A stretch of DNA of 64,000 bases. Origin: Melieria omissa (lineage: Eukaryota > Arthropoda > Insecta > Diptera > Ulidiidae). The stretch lies in NCBI GenBank assembly GCA_963971225.1, contig OZ020267.1, forward strand, positions 29,148,298 to 29,212,297, given 5' to 3'. Position numbers and translations under genes: made by a program. Positions 22,606-35,109 of this stretch are shown one piece after another. How positions within the stretch are numbered: the stretch's first letter is position 1; each line of letters begins with the position of its first letter. A model generated the notes under the pieces. That model saw nothing but the letters and a program-made list of their open reading frames with translations, was not told where the DNA came from and searched no databases.

Positions 22606-24364
22606 GAACCAAACATCACATTAATTTCTTAAATTTTCACTATTTGTATATCATTGTTGTTCTTTTCTACTACAATATTCTAACAAAAAGTACTTTCAAC
22701 CCACATTAAACCAAATTTCAGCCACTGCCTTCTTGCATTGCCATATAGATTGCATGTGTATTGTCTATCTGGCATTCAAATCCATCAGTATGTGTGTGTG
22801 GTTTTGTTCTGTGCGCTTGTCTGTCACACTCTGCGTGCTGGCACATTGTCACAGAACAAATTATTCTTGTAAACTTTCACTTTGCAACAAAGTTTTAACA
22901 AATTATCATGTTGCTTCCTTTAACACTACAACCGAATGTGTTGTCGCACTTGCTGTCGTTTTTCTCACGCAGTAATTGTGGCTGCTGTCATTGTCAGCAA
23001 TATTTTTGCATTAAGAGTTTTCTCCGCACATTCTACATTTGATTGTTGTGTAACGCTGCCAGCAAATGATTCACAGTCCTTTCAAAGTTGTTGGCAATTA
23101 AGGTTAACATTGAATTGATTTAAAAATTTAACCAAAACAAAAGACATATTTAATTGTAAAAAAGTATGAATCATAAACCAAACAGAGAGCCATTATTATA
23201 TAAAAAAAGCATATAACTTGTTGAAAACTTTCAAGCTGCAGCTACATACTCAGAAATCGTTTATACGGCAACGAATGTTCAATTAAAGTGAACTGCCACA
23301 ACAATTTAAACGCCAAAGAAATTTAAACTCTTAAAGATTGTCAAACTTTTGGTATGAGTTGTTTATGTTTTTCTTAATTTGTATGATTTTTTAAAAAATT
23401 TTTTAAGTATATAATTTCAGTTTTATGCATCGGTTTGATGAAAGCTCAGTTGTCCCTTCAATTTCTTTACTGTTTCAACAATTTTGCAAGCACCACAAAC
23501 AATCACGTTTCCTGAACGCCACATCCAGAAATATTACACAAGTTACCGTTTTTTTTATCTTACAAACATAACACATACAATTTAAGATACCTTAACTCGT
23601 CTAATGTGTCTGAATCAGTATGCAGTTTTTCCTTTCAAAGCCTAAATTTTTATATAAGCAAAACATTGTGTACAACGTTCAAAATAGTTTACCATTTCTT
23701 GAGTTGCCACATTCGTCTTGTGTTGTGTTATAAATTGCCTAATCATTTGTATATTGTATAAGCTTAAAGGATTCACTCCATCCACCACAACCATCTACCA
23801 CAACATTTGAATTTCATGCTTCGAGCTTAAAACGAAAGTTTTCCATAATGTTGCGAAACTGTTGGCTCCCTGGGGCTTTAGGCCTTTATTTATACAAATG
23901 TGCAATTGTGTAAGTATAATAAATGGCCAATAGAGGGTTGAGCGCCGCAAATGCTAATGAAGGTGTTCGCAAATATTCAGTTGAATATTTGCAATGTTGA
24001 AAACTTATGGGAATTATGAAATTTTCACACTGCAAATTGTGAAGAAAATGCCTGATATCTAGAAATGAATAAAACAGCAGTTAAGTATATACAAAAGTCA
24101 ATGAATTAGTAAATATAAATTAGTAAAATTACTCAAACAGACACTGTAATTTTAATTCTATAGTGAAAATCCCCCTTTTCGCGAATTTGAATGAAGTTAC
24201 AAGCAATGAGATGCGCAAAATACAACAAACAAAATGGATATATCACTCCCTGGCTAATTCAATCTCCTCCCCCTTCTCCTTTGGCATAAACCAAGTTTTC
24301 GTGGCATCAAAATTGTACTAACGGGCTTACTTTCATCGGCAGATTCAGTCGAGTATCCCTTCGC
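22606..24364. other. Unannotated single-copy-like DNA
   Basis: AT-rich with TGTG runs near 22790. No exon, RNA gene or mobile element could be supported. Confidence 0.4.
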
Positions 24365-25290
24365 CACTTTAAATAACTTGAACTGCAACTATAACTCTAA
24401 CCTTACTTACTCTGAATCTAACTCTAACTAAGACTCTAACTCTTAATTTAGCCCTAACTGCAACTAAGACTCTAACTCTGAATTCAACCCTAACTCTAAC
24501 TTCAACTCTAACTCTTACTTAACACTAACTCAAACTTCAACCCTAACTCTAACTTCATCTCTAAATTTAACTCTATCCCACTAACTCTAACTCTGAACCT
24601 AAATCTAACTCTAGCTTTACTCTAACTCTTACTTCAAGTCGAACCTCAACTCTAACTGTACTTTAACTCCAGTTAAACTTCAAATCTAAGTTCAATTCTA
24701 ACTTTAACTGTGGCGCTATCTCTGACTTTAATTGAAACCATAAATCTAACTCTAAATCTTACTCTGACTTGAATTCTAAGTCTAACTCTAACCATATTCT
24801 AACTCCAGCTTAACTATAACTTTAACTTCAAATCTAACATAACTCTAACTCAAACTCTACCTTCAACTCTTACTCTACTCCAACTCCAGCTTAATTCTAA
24901 CTTTACCTTCTATACTAAATCTTACTCTAACTCCAGCTTAACTATAACTTTTACTCCGACTTCAGCTACAACTCCAACTTTAACTTTAAATCTAACTGCA
25001 AGCCTTACTCTAACTCTAACCTTAACTCTAACTCTACTCTAACCCTAACTTAACTATAACTTCAACTCTAACTCCAACATAACTCCAACTCAAACTCTAA
25101 CTCAAACTTTACTCTGACCGCAGCTTAGATCTAACTATAACTTCACCTCTAACTCCAACTTTATTTCAACTCCAGCGTCAACTCTAACTTTAACTCTTAT
25201 AACGAATCTAATCTAACATTAACTCTGACTCTAACTCTTTGATTCTAACTCCAAATGTGAATCTAATCTAACTCTAGCTCCAATTTTTAC
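24365..25290. repeat. Degenerate hexamer array (CTAACT-type)
   Basis: Variants of CTAACT and TTAACT/CTTACT run for over 900 bases with many substitutions and indels. This is the diverged left flank of the homogeneous CTAAGT array. Confidence 0.9.
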
Positions 25291-26943
25291 TTTGATTTGA
25301 GTCTTAGTCTAAGTCTAAGTCTAACTCTAAGTTTAAGTCTAAATCTCAGTCTAATTATAAGTCTAAGTCTAAGTCTAAGTCTAAGTCTAAGTCTAAGTCT
25401 AAGTCTAAGTCTAAGTCTAAGTCTAAGTCTAAGTCTAAGTCTAAGTCTAAGTCTAAGTCTAAGTCTAAGTCTAAGTCTAAGTCTAAGTCTAAGTCTAAGT
25501 CTAAGTCTAAGTCTAAGTCTAAGTCTAAGTCTAAGTCTAAGTCTAAGTCTAAGTCTAAGTCTAAGTCTAAGTCTAAGTCTAAGTCTAAGTCTAAGTCTAA
25601 GTCTGTCTAAGTCTAAGTCTAAGTCTAAGTCTAAGTCTAAGTCTAAGTCTAAGTCTAAGTCTAAGTCTAAGTCTAAGTCTAAGTCTAAGTCTAAGTCTAA
25701 GTCTAAGTCTAAGTCTAAGTCTAAGTCTAAGTCTAAGTCTAAGTCTAAGTCTAAGTCTAAGTCTAAGTCTAAGTCTAAGTCTAAGTCTAAGTCTAAGTCT
25801 GTCTAAGTCTAAGTCTAAGTCTAAGTCTAAGTCTAACTCTAAGTTTAAGTCTAAATCTCAGTCTAATTATAAGTCTAAGTCTAAGTCTAAGTCTAAGTCT
25901 AAGTCTAAGTCTAAGTCTAAGTCTAAGTCTAAGTCTAAGTCTAAGTCTAAGTCTAAGTCTAAGTCTAAGTCTAAGTCTAAGTCTAAGTCTAAGTCTAAGT
26001 CTAAGTCTAAGTCTAAGTCTGTCTAAGTCTAAGTCTAAGTCTAAGTCTAAGTCTAACTCTAAGTTTAAGTCTAAATCTCAGTCTAATTATAAGTCTAAGT
26101 CTAAGTCTAAGTCTAAGTCTAAGTCTAAGTCTAAGTCTAAGTCTAAGTCTAAGTCTAAGTCTAAGTCTAAGTCTAAGTCTAAGTCTAAGTCTAAGTCTAA
26201 GTCTGTCTAAGTCTAAGTCTAAGTCTAAGTCTAACTCTAAGTTTAAGTCTAAATCTCAGTCTAATTATAAGTCTAAGTCTAAGTCTAAGTCTAAGTCTAA
26301 GTCTAAGTCTAAGTCTAAGTCTAAGTCTAAGTCTAAGTCTAAGTCTAAGTCTAAGTCTAAGTCTAAGTCTAAGTCTAAGTCTAAGTCTAAGTCTAAGTCT
26401 AAGTCTAAGTCTAAGTCTAAGTCTAAGTCTAAGTCTAAGTCTAAGTCTAAGTCTAAGTCTAAGTCTAAGTCTAAGTCTAAGTCTAAGTCTAAGTCTAAGT
26501 CTGTCTAAGTCTAAGTCTAAGTCTAAGTCTAAGTCTAAGTCTAAGTCTAAGTCTAAGTCTAAGTCTAAGTCTAAGTCTAAGTCTAAGTCTAAGTCTAAGT
26601 CTAAGTCTAAGTCTAAGTCTAAGTCTAAGTCTAAGTCTAAGTCTAAGTCTAAGTCTAAGTCTAAGTCTAAGTCTAAGTCTAAGTCTAAGTCTAAGTCTGT
26701 CTAAGTCTAAGTCTAAGTCTAAGTCTAAGTCTAACTCTAAGTTTAAGTCTAAATCTCAGTCTAATTATAAGTCTAAGTCTAAGTCTAAGTCTAAGTCTAA
26801 GTCTAAGTCTAAGTCTAAGTCTAAGTCTAAGTCTAAGTCTAAGTCTAAGTCTAAGTCTAAGTCTAAGTCTAAGTCTAAGTCTAAGTCTAAGTCTAAGTCT
26901 AAGTCTAAGTCTAAGTCTAAGTCTAAGTCTAAGTCTAAGTCTA
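25291..26943. repeat. Hexamer satellite (CTAAGT)n with five copies of a variant block
   Basis: About 275 hexamers, mostly perfect. A 44-base variant block (CTAACT CTAAGT TTAAGT, then CTAAAT CTCAGT CTAATT AT) occurs five times, at 25321, 25833, 26053, 26231 and 26731. A two-base-deleted hexamer junction (AAGTCTGTCTAAG) occurs near 25602, 25799, 26019, 26202, 26500 and 26697, in four cases 25-35 bases before a variant block. One frame is open for 169 codons (Leu-Ser then Lys-Ser repeats) and is a by-product of the period. Confidence 0.95.
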
Positions 26944-27096
26944 AAACTGTGACTCTAACTCTAACTCTAACTGTGACTCTAACTTTAACTCTAACTCTAG
27001 CTTAACTCTAGCTTTAACTTCAAGTCTAACTCTAATTTAACTCTAACTCTAAATTCAACTCCAACTTCAACTCCAATTCAAACTCGCACTCTAACT
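26944..27096. repeat. Degenerate right flank of the hexamer array
   Basis: CTAACT-type hexamers with substitutions, mirroring the left flank. A further remnant continues to about 27310 after the inserted MITE. Confidence 0.85.
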
Positions 27097-27270
27097 CAGT
27101 GGCGGATTCAGGACGTGGGGGGTTTGGGGGTTGAAACCCCACCCCACCCCTCGAAGTTTTGGGGTCGACTTTAAAACTACATAAAAATTAAAAGGCATTT
27201 TTTGCATTTTCCGAATACTAGAGAATTAATTCTTGAAACCCCCCAAATATTTTTTCTAAATCCGCCCCTG
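27097..27270. mobile_element. 174-bp hAT-like MITE with 8-bp target duplication
   Basis: Begins CAGTGGCGGATTCAGGA and ends TCTAAATCCGCCCCTG, an imperfect inverted pair. CTCTAACT at 27089-27096 and 27271-27278 is identical. The host sequence is itself a CTAACT array, so the duplication is expected to match easily; the termini carry the argument. The same family in the opposite orientation is at 50612-51955. Confidence 0.85.
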
Positions 27271-27309
27271 CTCTAACTTAAACTAAAAATCCATCTCAAG
27301 CTGAAGATT

Positions 27310-30097
27310 TTAATTCAAGTTCAAGTTTTTTTTGACTAAAAAATTAAAATCATCATCATTAAAATTAACTTTCACTACTAAGGATGAGCAATTGAGGAGA
27401 TATCCTTTTTGAATATACATAATTATAGCCTAATTTTACACTAATGGCCTACGCTTTCTATGATCAGCTAACTTGTACACAATGCATTTCGCTTCAGCTG
27501 AATTGTTTTTATGCCAAAACTTTTCGAAGGGTCAAAGCACATACAATTGAATTCACTTGTAAGGACACGCGCCGGCCCAATAAAACCAAAAGCAATTTGC
27601 TTGCTCTAATTAAACGCGGCTCTTTGGCAAGCAAATTGTTGTAACATCAAAGCACAACAACCACCAACAAATTAGCTGCAGACCAACTTAGAGCAACAAG
27701 ACGGCCAACAGAACGTGCGTGGGTATGGGAGCTGTTTGGAGTTACTGGAAAATGTGCCTGCACCTTCTGTGCCTCTGCGCCACTGTGCGTCGGCTTTATC
27801 CGCTTTAGTGCGGCGTCAGCATTTGCATAACCCAAAAGTGTAAAATTTCAGCAGCAGGCAGGCAGCCGACGCTCGCAGCGGCACTTGTCCTTCGGTGGGT
27901 CATTATCTGGCGGAATACAAAAGCGGTCCGCTCCCACACGCACACACACGCACACTTATGCGCTGCGCCATTTAGCCACCTTTGTTTTAGACGCTTCGCT
28001 ATTGTGCGAGCCGACCGGAGCGGGCAGCCGAACTGTACAAAGCACTTTGAGATTTAAAAGCACTTTTGCGGTGCACCTGAAAATGTATGCAGTTTTATGA
28101 ATTTATGTATTTTCAAATTTGTTTACCAAGCGACACATTTACATATTTATGTGCAAATCCTTTAAGCCAGTTGACGCGATTTTCAACCGCCTACGGCACC
28201 AAAAAGCTAAAGTGAACTAAACCAGATTTGAATCGATTTAATGAGCGATAGCTGGAGTTGCTAGGTGCAAGTTTAGCGCGCCGCAAACTATGCAACACTA
28301 TTTATGTGCATCGCTTTGTGTTGCTTTGCCATTTTCATGGAAACAACTCCACATGAGTTGGCTGCCTTTTGCGTCAACCAGTGCTTTATGCACTCAACTG
28401 CACTGAGAATGAAGGTGAAAGGTTTTTGTGTGTGTGTGTTTGTGTGTGTGCAGCAACGTCATCATCAGCAACATCACCGCCATGGCCATTGCACTGTCGC
28501 CACTTCAGCTGTGTGGGTACATCGCACACATAAAACATCCACATTCGAACAGCTTATGTGAGTGTATGGCTGCGTGAGTGTATCAGTGTGTGTGTGTATG
28601 TGTTGGTAGAGCACTTTCGTGCATTTTGCAAACCACAAAAATTCCTCTGTGCACTCAGCACTCTGAAAGTTAGAAATTGAAATTTAATTTCACTGAATGC
28701 TGACAATGATTTCATTAAAACATTCTGTGCACAAAGCAAATTTTAATTAAACACGTTAATTGCCGTAATTAGCCAGGAAAAAGCTATTTGCATATTTCAG
28801 CCTGAATTACGCAAAAATTTTTTTGCCTTATAATTTGATTGCTCATGAAATTAGTTTTATCAAAACTCATTCAATGAACGCCGCTGGGCACAAAAAAAAA
28901 CCATGTCAATGTAAACTGAAATGTTATCTCTACTCGAGCGAAAGTAAATTTATGAAATTCTACTAAACTTTATTATTTTTATATACAAATTAATAAAAAT
29001 GCAATTTGTAAATTATGCTTTAATTTACAACGATGTGACTCGCTTTACTCCTCAATTCTTAATGACCCACTATCACTCAATTTCGTTTTGAGAGACCGCT
29101 GTATTTTTATTAGCAATTTTAGTTGCTGTATAATGCTTTTGTGTTTTTCTATTTTTTATACAACAATTTGTCTTTCATCTCAAAGCCAATAACTGCCCAT
29201 AATTTGCACAATACAACCCAAACATTTCATAGCAAAATATTACAAAGCAATTATCACAAATTAGTCAACAAATTGAGGTCAATAGAAACCATAGCAAAGC
29301 TGCAATTATTATACTAAATTGAACAGTGAAAATTTCAACATCATTACGCAGTTATGCGGAAATGTATCTGCGCATTAATATCCATGGCGGCAAATTCTCA
29401 TTGAATTTATTCAAGTTGTAAAATTGTGCAATGGGGAAAATGTGACAGTTGTTTGGCTTATTTAAGCCAGTAATGCTTAAAAAGCCACATCATATGAGCA
29501 CTCATTTATTTACTTAGGTACACAACAACAACAACAACAAGCAACACAACACTGCCTCCCACTGCCAGCAGATAAGCAGAGCAAAACACCAAAAAGTAGC
29601 AATTTAATTACATTAACCAAAGTGCTGTCGGTATTTGCTGTACGCCCGCTTCGACGATGCATGCCGCGCTCATGCTTACAGACATACTTACGGCGGCATG
29701 TCTGCTGCCAAAGTCCTTGAAAAACCTTATTCACAAAGCACTCAAACACACATCTGTACTGGCGCAGACAAATTGTGATCATATGTGAGTGTGTGGGTGT
29801 GTTTGTTGCAAGGTGGGTCTGAGTGAGCTGCAAAGCTTCTCGACAGTCAGATAAGTACGGAAGCGTGTACTACACGTGAGTAGACACAAGTATATACTTG
29901 AAGATATATGTATGTACACTGCATTGAGTATTTGTATGAATTTGTATGAATATTGAAACGTTGCCAACATTTGTTGTCTATTTTCACACGCCGAAACTGA
30001 TAAAATTTGGCAATGACGAAGTGGCAAGGAATGGGTTTAGTGCTTCATATTTTAATTTTAAAGTGGACATAATTTAAATTAAGTAATTTTTGTACAA
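27310..30097. other. Unannotated single-copy-like DNA with microsatellites
   Basis: Includes CA/TG tracts near 27937, 28425-28450 and 28585, and CAA runs near 29523. Composition is more GC-rich at 27690-28110. Short frames (for example 27885-28100 and 28304-28561) lack domains. I see no exon I can support. Confidence 0.4.
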
Positions 30098-30835
30098 TTA
30101 AGGGGGGAAGTACCTCTCGGAGCCAAAAAAAAAGTCCTTTTTTGCGATTCAATTTGTGGAGAAATAAAATGGCGCACATAAAAATTGATATCGTTTATAT
30201 TTAGAGCAATGTTTAAGGAAAAAAAAACATTTTTTACATTATGAAAAAAAAAAAAATTGAATGACTTATGGTCGATCCCGTAAGACGTGTTGCCGCTGAC
30301 ATTGAAGTTGCCGTACACGATTCTGGCCGCAATTTTCATCTGAAATCATAAAACCAAACATTTTTTTACTCGAGAGGGTTTTTTTTATCGGATAGACTAC
30401 AATCTTTGCGAAATTCGAATATTAACTATAAAAATCAGTGTTGCAAAGAAAAAACGGCTTTTTTTGCAATAATTTTCGAGTCAAAAATGGTCAAAAAATA
30501 ATTTTTTTTTTACGCCTGTAGTCTATCCTGTGCAGTTTTTTATGCTCTTTAAAATAAGGGCTGGATGAAGGAAATCGGCCAACAACTTTTTTTGTAATCA
30601 TGCACGCCAATTTGAAAAACATGGTTTTGAGAAAACGCCGTTTAAAGTTTGCGTCTTGCCGCCAGTCGCGCTCAGCCGCTTCGGCGCCAACCAATATCAA
30701 ATGGCACAACTTCCACAATTTTGACAATAGGCTTTTGAAATTTTTTGACTGATTTCTCAATGCTTATACCTGTCGATTAAGATAATAAAAAAAAAATCGA
30801 TTTTTTGAAATTTATTTTCATACTTCCCCCCTTAA
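30098..30835. mobile_element. 738-bp TTAA element with 15-bp inverted ends
   Basis: TTAAGGGGGGAAGTA at 30098-30112 is repeated in reverse complement at 30821-30835. A central inverted repeat has arms GGATAGACTACA (30390-30401) and TGTAGTCTATCC (30517-30528) with a 115-base spacer. No transposase frame is visible. Length, TTAA-plus-G-run ends and the central repeat geometry match the 16.4-kb element although the interior sequence differs. Confidence 0.85.
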
Positions 30836-30839
30836 ATCA

Positions 30840-32591
30840 TTAAATTTTGAATAATAAAAAAATAAAAAATTATATTAAGCGGAAAATATGTTGTGGCTAA
30901 TTTACTGCACAATGAGAACTCAACGCGCCACGTTCGCCCAATGAACTCCAGCAATTTGCTTCGAAGCAAGAACAGCATTTTTCATAGCATTTAAATGCTC
31001 TGCATGCAACGCAGGCATGCAGCATGAATTCTTGATGCCATTTCCGCTGCAGCATTTCTGTAAGGCGATGCTTAAATATTTCACAACGACCAACGCAAAT
31101 GGTCGTTGTGGCGCTGGCGCTGCTTTTTCAATAAACGCACAAAGCCAAATGGCACTTGACGCATTAAATATGTACATATGTATGTATGTATAATATGTAC
31201 ATATGTATGTATGTGTGTGTGTATGTCAAGCATTGTCTGTCTGTCCAAATGGCTGAAATTTCAGCACATAAAAAGTGTCAACACAGCGACGCTGCAATTT
31301 ACTCGCTGCTTCTCTTTACTTGGTTGTGTTGCTGCTTTTTTGTTGTTGCTATTGCTGTTGCTGCTGTTGTCATTTTGTTGACTCTCCCCTCAAAGTGTTG
31401 CAAGTGTAATTAGTATGCTTTATGGGCAACATACGGCGCTGACACCAAACCTTTGAGCCGAACAAGTGAGTGTAATGTGCGGCGCCGCAAAGTATGCAGT
31501 GCATTGTGCCACTGTGGCGTTCGCTTAATGACATTATGATTAAGTGCAGTGTGCACTGCATGTGCAGCCGGTCTTATTTACTCATACAAACTTACACTCA
31601 CACACACATACACAGATATGAACATTGGCTGCTCTGCGTCAACTGGTGCATTTTTATGCCAGTTGCTTTCATCATTTAATTGGCTTTTATCCTGACGTCG
31701 CATGGACGCACATTAAAAAGCTTCTTAATGCCATAATTCTCTGCTACTTTGTGAAAATGTTGCTTTTGTATTTTTTGTTTAAATTTTGTTCCCATTGTGG
31801 CTTTTCATTTCAACAGTGATTTTGTTGCATTTGCATTGTGAGCGTTTGCGTTGCACATGATTTATGCGCATTTTATTGCAATTAACGAAATTACCATCGC
31901 TGAACAGCTAATTAATTCATAGCCTAATGATGCAAATGCGCCGAAACTCAGTTAAATTGTATTAGACAGCAACATGGCCAACATTCACCTGGTTGACAAT
32001 TGACAAGTTAACTTACAGAACAAACGTGGAACGTTGCTGTAGACATCTGAACTCACAGCGCAACTAATTGACTGCTTAACCGCAATAGACGATCGTAAGC
32101 GACAGAAGATTTAACAGATTTCCAGTAACACAATTTCCACTACTCTCATAGCAACAGAAATTCACTTTGCACCAAATTCAAACAGTAATTAAAGCAAAAT
32201 TGCGTCTGTCGACAACCACACCAACACTCTGCACACCTACGCCAATGCAGTAGCGTGTTGAATAAATGAAATTTTCAGCACGAACGTTGCGCCAACCAGC
32301 CAACAACAAATGAAAACCGAACCGACATGTGGCGACAACGTCTGCAGGTAAATGATAAATTTACGCAAATAATGCTGCAAACGTGCCAATTATCGGCAAC
32401 ATAATGTTGCCAACTTGTACAGCACATTGATGTTCTTGTGTGTGTGAGTGTGTTCAGATGTGCACGTGGGTCGGTCGGTACTCCCTGTCGTATGAGTGTC
32501 ATGTAATACTAATTAAATTCCCTAAGGCGAACACACAACTCTCGCTGCCAAACAGTTTCATACACGGTGGCTTGTGCGTTGCTACGCTGAT

Positions 32592-32624
<33 letters not shown>

Positions 32625-32805
32625 ATGGGTTTTTTTTACTAATTCACGCATACATTTGATTTATTATGTGAGCTGATTGCACGCATTCCTCGCACATGGC
32701 AGAATTTATGTGCCTATCTTTGTTGACACAGAACACGTTTTTATTAGTTTTTGTTGTTGTTGTAGAAAAAATTTGCGGTTGCTTTAATGTCTTCCTTAGG
32801 CTCTT
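30840..32805. other. Unannotated single-copy-like DNA with microsatellites and a hairpin
   Basis: (TATG)n and TG tracts lie at about 31175-31225. A perfect 11-bp hairpin (CACAACGACCA, 7-base loop) is at 31082-31110. CAC/ACA and TA/TG tracts occur at 31600 and 32595-32625. No exon or transposon recognised. Confidence 0.4.
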
Positions 32806-32806
32806 A

Positions 32807-32880
32807 TAGGGTTGTCAAAAAAGTCTCTTCGTTGTATGCTTGCAAAAAATTTATATAACTTTAGCTCACTTTAGTCAACC
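32807..32880 (+). mobile_element. Solitary mariner-type terminal repeat
   Basis: TA at 32805-32806 is followed by GGGTTGTCAAAAAAGTCTCT, which resembles the terminal repeats of irritans-type mariners known from insects. The transposase is absent here; a fragment of an irritans-type mariner lies 2.3 kb away at 35.1 kb. The match is by recollection of terminal-repeat style, so confidence is low. Confidence 0.35.
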
Positions 32881-32944
32881 AGGTTTGAATCACATTATTA
32901 TTTCATTCTTTTGGCAAATCCTTAAATCCAGTTTTATATAATAA

Positions 32945-34015
32945 CCAATTCAGACGATCAGCTAAATTGCGGAATTTCGAAATTTCTCAATTTATTCTCA
33001 ATTTAATTCAAAATTGAGTTTAATTTATCATACAAAAAACTTAATTTATCTAATTGAAATTAGTACTAAATTTAACATAAATTGCGCAATTTAGACAATT
33101 TTTCAGTTTATTCTCAATTTAGCTCTAAATTTAATTCAATTTGTTCTTTATAAAAAAAAATTTGATTTTGAATGAAAATTTAGACTCCAAGACGTTTTTC
33201 TATTAAAATTGTATTTAATGTGAAGAGTTATACCTTGTTCAGACAGGTAGGTAAATTGCGCAATTTAGAAATTTTGCTTAAGTTATTCTCAATTTAGTTC
33301 TAAATTTAACTCAATTTGTCATACAAAGAGTCGCAATTTCACTAATTGCAATTAGTACTAAATTTACCATAAATTGCGTAATTTAGAAATTTTTTAAATT
33401 TATTCTCTAAATTTAACTCAATTTGTCATACAAAATACTTAATTCATCCAATTGCAATTAGTACTAAATTTAACATAAATTGCGCAATTTAGAAAATTTT
33501 TCAATTTATTCTCAATTAAGCACTAAATTTAACTCAATTTGTTATAAAAATTGCAATTTAGCTAATTGCAATTAGTACTAAATTGACCCTAAATTGAGTT
33601 CAATTTAACATGCAACCCTGTGTCGTGCCGCTATCGATTAACAAATTCATTCACAATTGACGGAACCAAAACTTAACTGAGAAACTAACAGCAACGAAAG
33701 ACGTTTGTTAACATTTGTTTGTTACAAATAGAAAACTTCTTTTTTTGCATCAAAACCAATTCATGTTCGATAAAATTTTCAATAGCAGCTAAATTAAGAT
33801 GTTGAATAAATATTACTAAATGTTTAATTAATATTTTGAAGAACGTTTTTTATGCACAAATAGTTTGTTTGCGTCAAAACAAAATCATGTTACACAACAT
33901 TTTCGATAACAGCTAAATTGAATTGTAAGTTAAATTAAGGTGTGTGAACAAGAAAAGCGATAAACTTAATTAAGAACTAAAGTGCCTCCTGTCTGAACAG
34001 GACATAACTTCTGGA
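32945..34015 (+). mobile_element. Complex AT-rich repeat element, left copy (GTTCAGACAG ends)
   Basis: The ends carry TTATACCTTGTTCAGACAGG (33227-33246) and, in reverse complement, CCTGTCTGAACAGGACATAA (33989-34008). Between 32970 and 33600 several ~120-bp units repeat (ATTCTCAATTTAGCTCTAAA, ACTCAATTTGTCATACAAA, TAATTGCAATTAGTACTAAA, AAATTGCGCAATTTAGA). Then comes a conserved single segment with GTGTCGTGCCGCTATCGATT and GCAACGAAAGACGTTTGTTA. No protein is encoded. An inverted relative occupies 41600-42800. I cannot name the superfamily. Confidence 0.75.
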
Positions 34016-34084
34016 TTTCTAAGACAAAAACTCTAAAAGTGCTTTTCACAAAGTTCTTTCTTAGGCAACTGTAGACAAGGTAGG

Positions 34085-35090
34085 TAGGTAGTGTGTGGCT
34101 ACTCCAGGAGAAGCACACTTAGGCCAGGAGGCCCATTGTGATACCACATGAGATCGAGCATCATTTCGCTCACTTGTTAAACCAGTTGGAGCTATTAACG
34201 AAGCTGAGTAGACGGCGTTTGGTCTCAGCTAGATCTTCTAGACTTCCGAAGAAGAAGTTGCCTAAGTAGGTCAGCCTTCTTCTGGGTAAAGCAGAACAGT
34301 AACATAGGAAGTGAGGAATATTTTCTTCCTCCTCCTCGTCCAAACAGCTGCGACAGAAGTCGTTCGAAAACAGCCCCATCCTTTTTGCGTGGGTGCCGAT
34401 AAGGCAATGACCCGTAAGGACACCGATCATGGTTCTGATCTGGGTTCTGTTTAGTGGGAGGAGTTCTTTAGAACGTCGAGGATTTAAGGTTGGCCAAAGT
34501 TGGCGCGCAAGGAGGCTTCTGTTGCCCTAAACCCATCTTAAATTCGTATCGTGTATAGAGCTCGCATGGGTACGAAGCTTACATGTTAAAAGAGGGACAC
34601 CGAGCGTGGTCAACTCTTGGCCTAACTGCTCATTAGTACCCTGTCTCGCGAGCTCGTCCGCTCTACAGTTCCCTGGAATATCTCTATGACCTGGAACCCA
34701 GCATAGGCGAATATGAAGCTGCTTGGCAGATTTTCTGCAGCTGAGAACAATCTTTGATGTTATTTTGACCGCATCCAGAACTCTAAGAGCTGATTGGCTG
34801 TCGAATCAAGATACCAGTAGCCGATATCCTGTTTACCTTGAACCAATCGGAGGCTGCATAGATTGCTGTGACCTCAGCCTGAAAGACACTACAGTAATCT
34901 GGCAGCCGGAACTTGAAGTTAAGGCTTAATCCTTCTGAGTAGATACCACAGCCCACCTGACCAAGCAGTTTTGATCCATCCGTATAAATATGGACATCAC
35001 CGCTGGCAGGGAGCACACCCAGCTTATATTCGGCTCTAGATGAGAACTTAGACAAAAACTGATCAACTGATTTCTTGATCAAGAGAGTTT
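34085..35090 (-). pseudogene. Non-LTR retrotransposon C-terminal region with RNase H domain
   Basis: This 5'-truncated LINE on the minus strand keeps an almost complete RNase H domain, which would remove RNA from the RNA/DNA hybrid during target-primed reverse transcription. From the right the frame reads VHIYTDGSKLLGQVGCGIYS (first Asp), FQAEVTAIYAA (Glu), then after a frameshift near 34795 DSQSALRVLDAV (second Asp) and CWVPGHRDIPGN followed by ADELARQGT (His and last Asp). Downstream come GHCLIGTHAKRMGL, the cysteine cluster CRSCLDEEEEENIPHFLCYC, and LTYLGNFFFGSLEDL, ending in FVNSSNWF-NK at 34170. The 3' tail runs to 34080 and ends in CTACCTACCTAC. LINEs with RNase H belong to the I/R1/LOA-type groups; I do not go further. 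The frameshift and missing reverse transcriptase make it inactive. Confidence 0.85.
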
Positions 35091-35109
35091 TTATGTAAGT
35101 AAAACGAAA

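Noticed and set aside
25297..25806. 169-residue Leu-Ser/Lys-Ser repeat protein
   Set aside because: It is a by-product of the hexamer array; a two-base deletion in the array ends it.
25291..26943. Telomeric repeat
   Set aside because: The unit CTAAGT differs from the insect TTAGG repeat, the array is internal, and flies do not use such telomeres.
31082..31110. microRNA precursor
   Set aside because: The 11-bp stem and 7-base loop are too short for a pre-miRNA.
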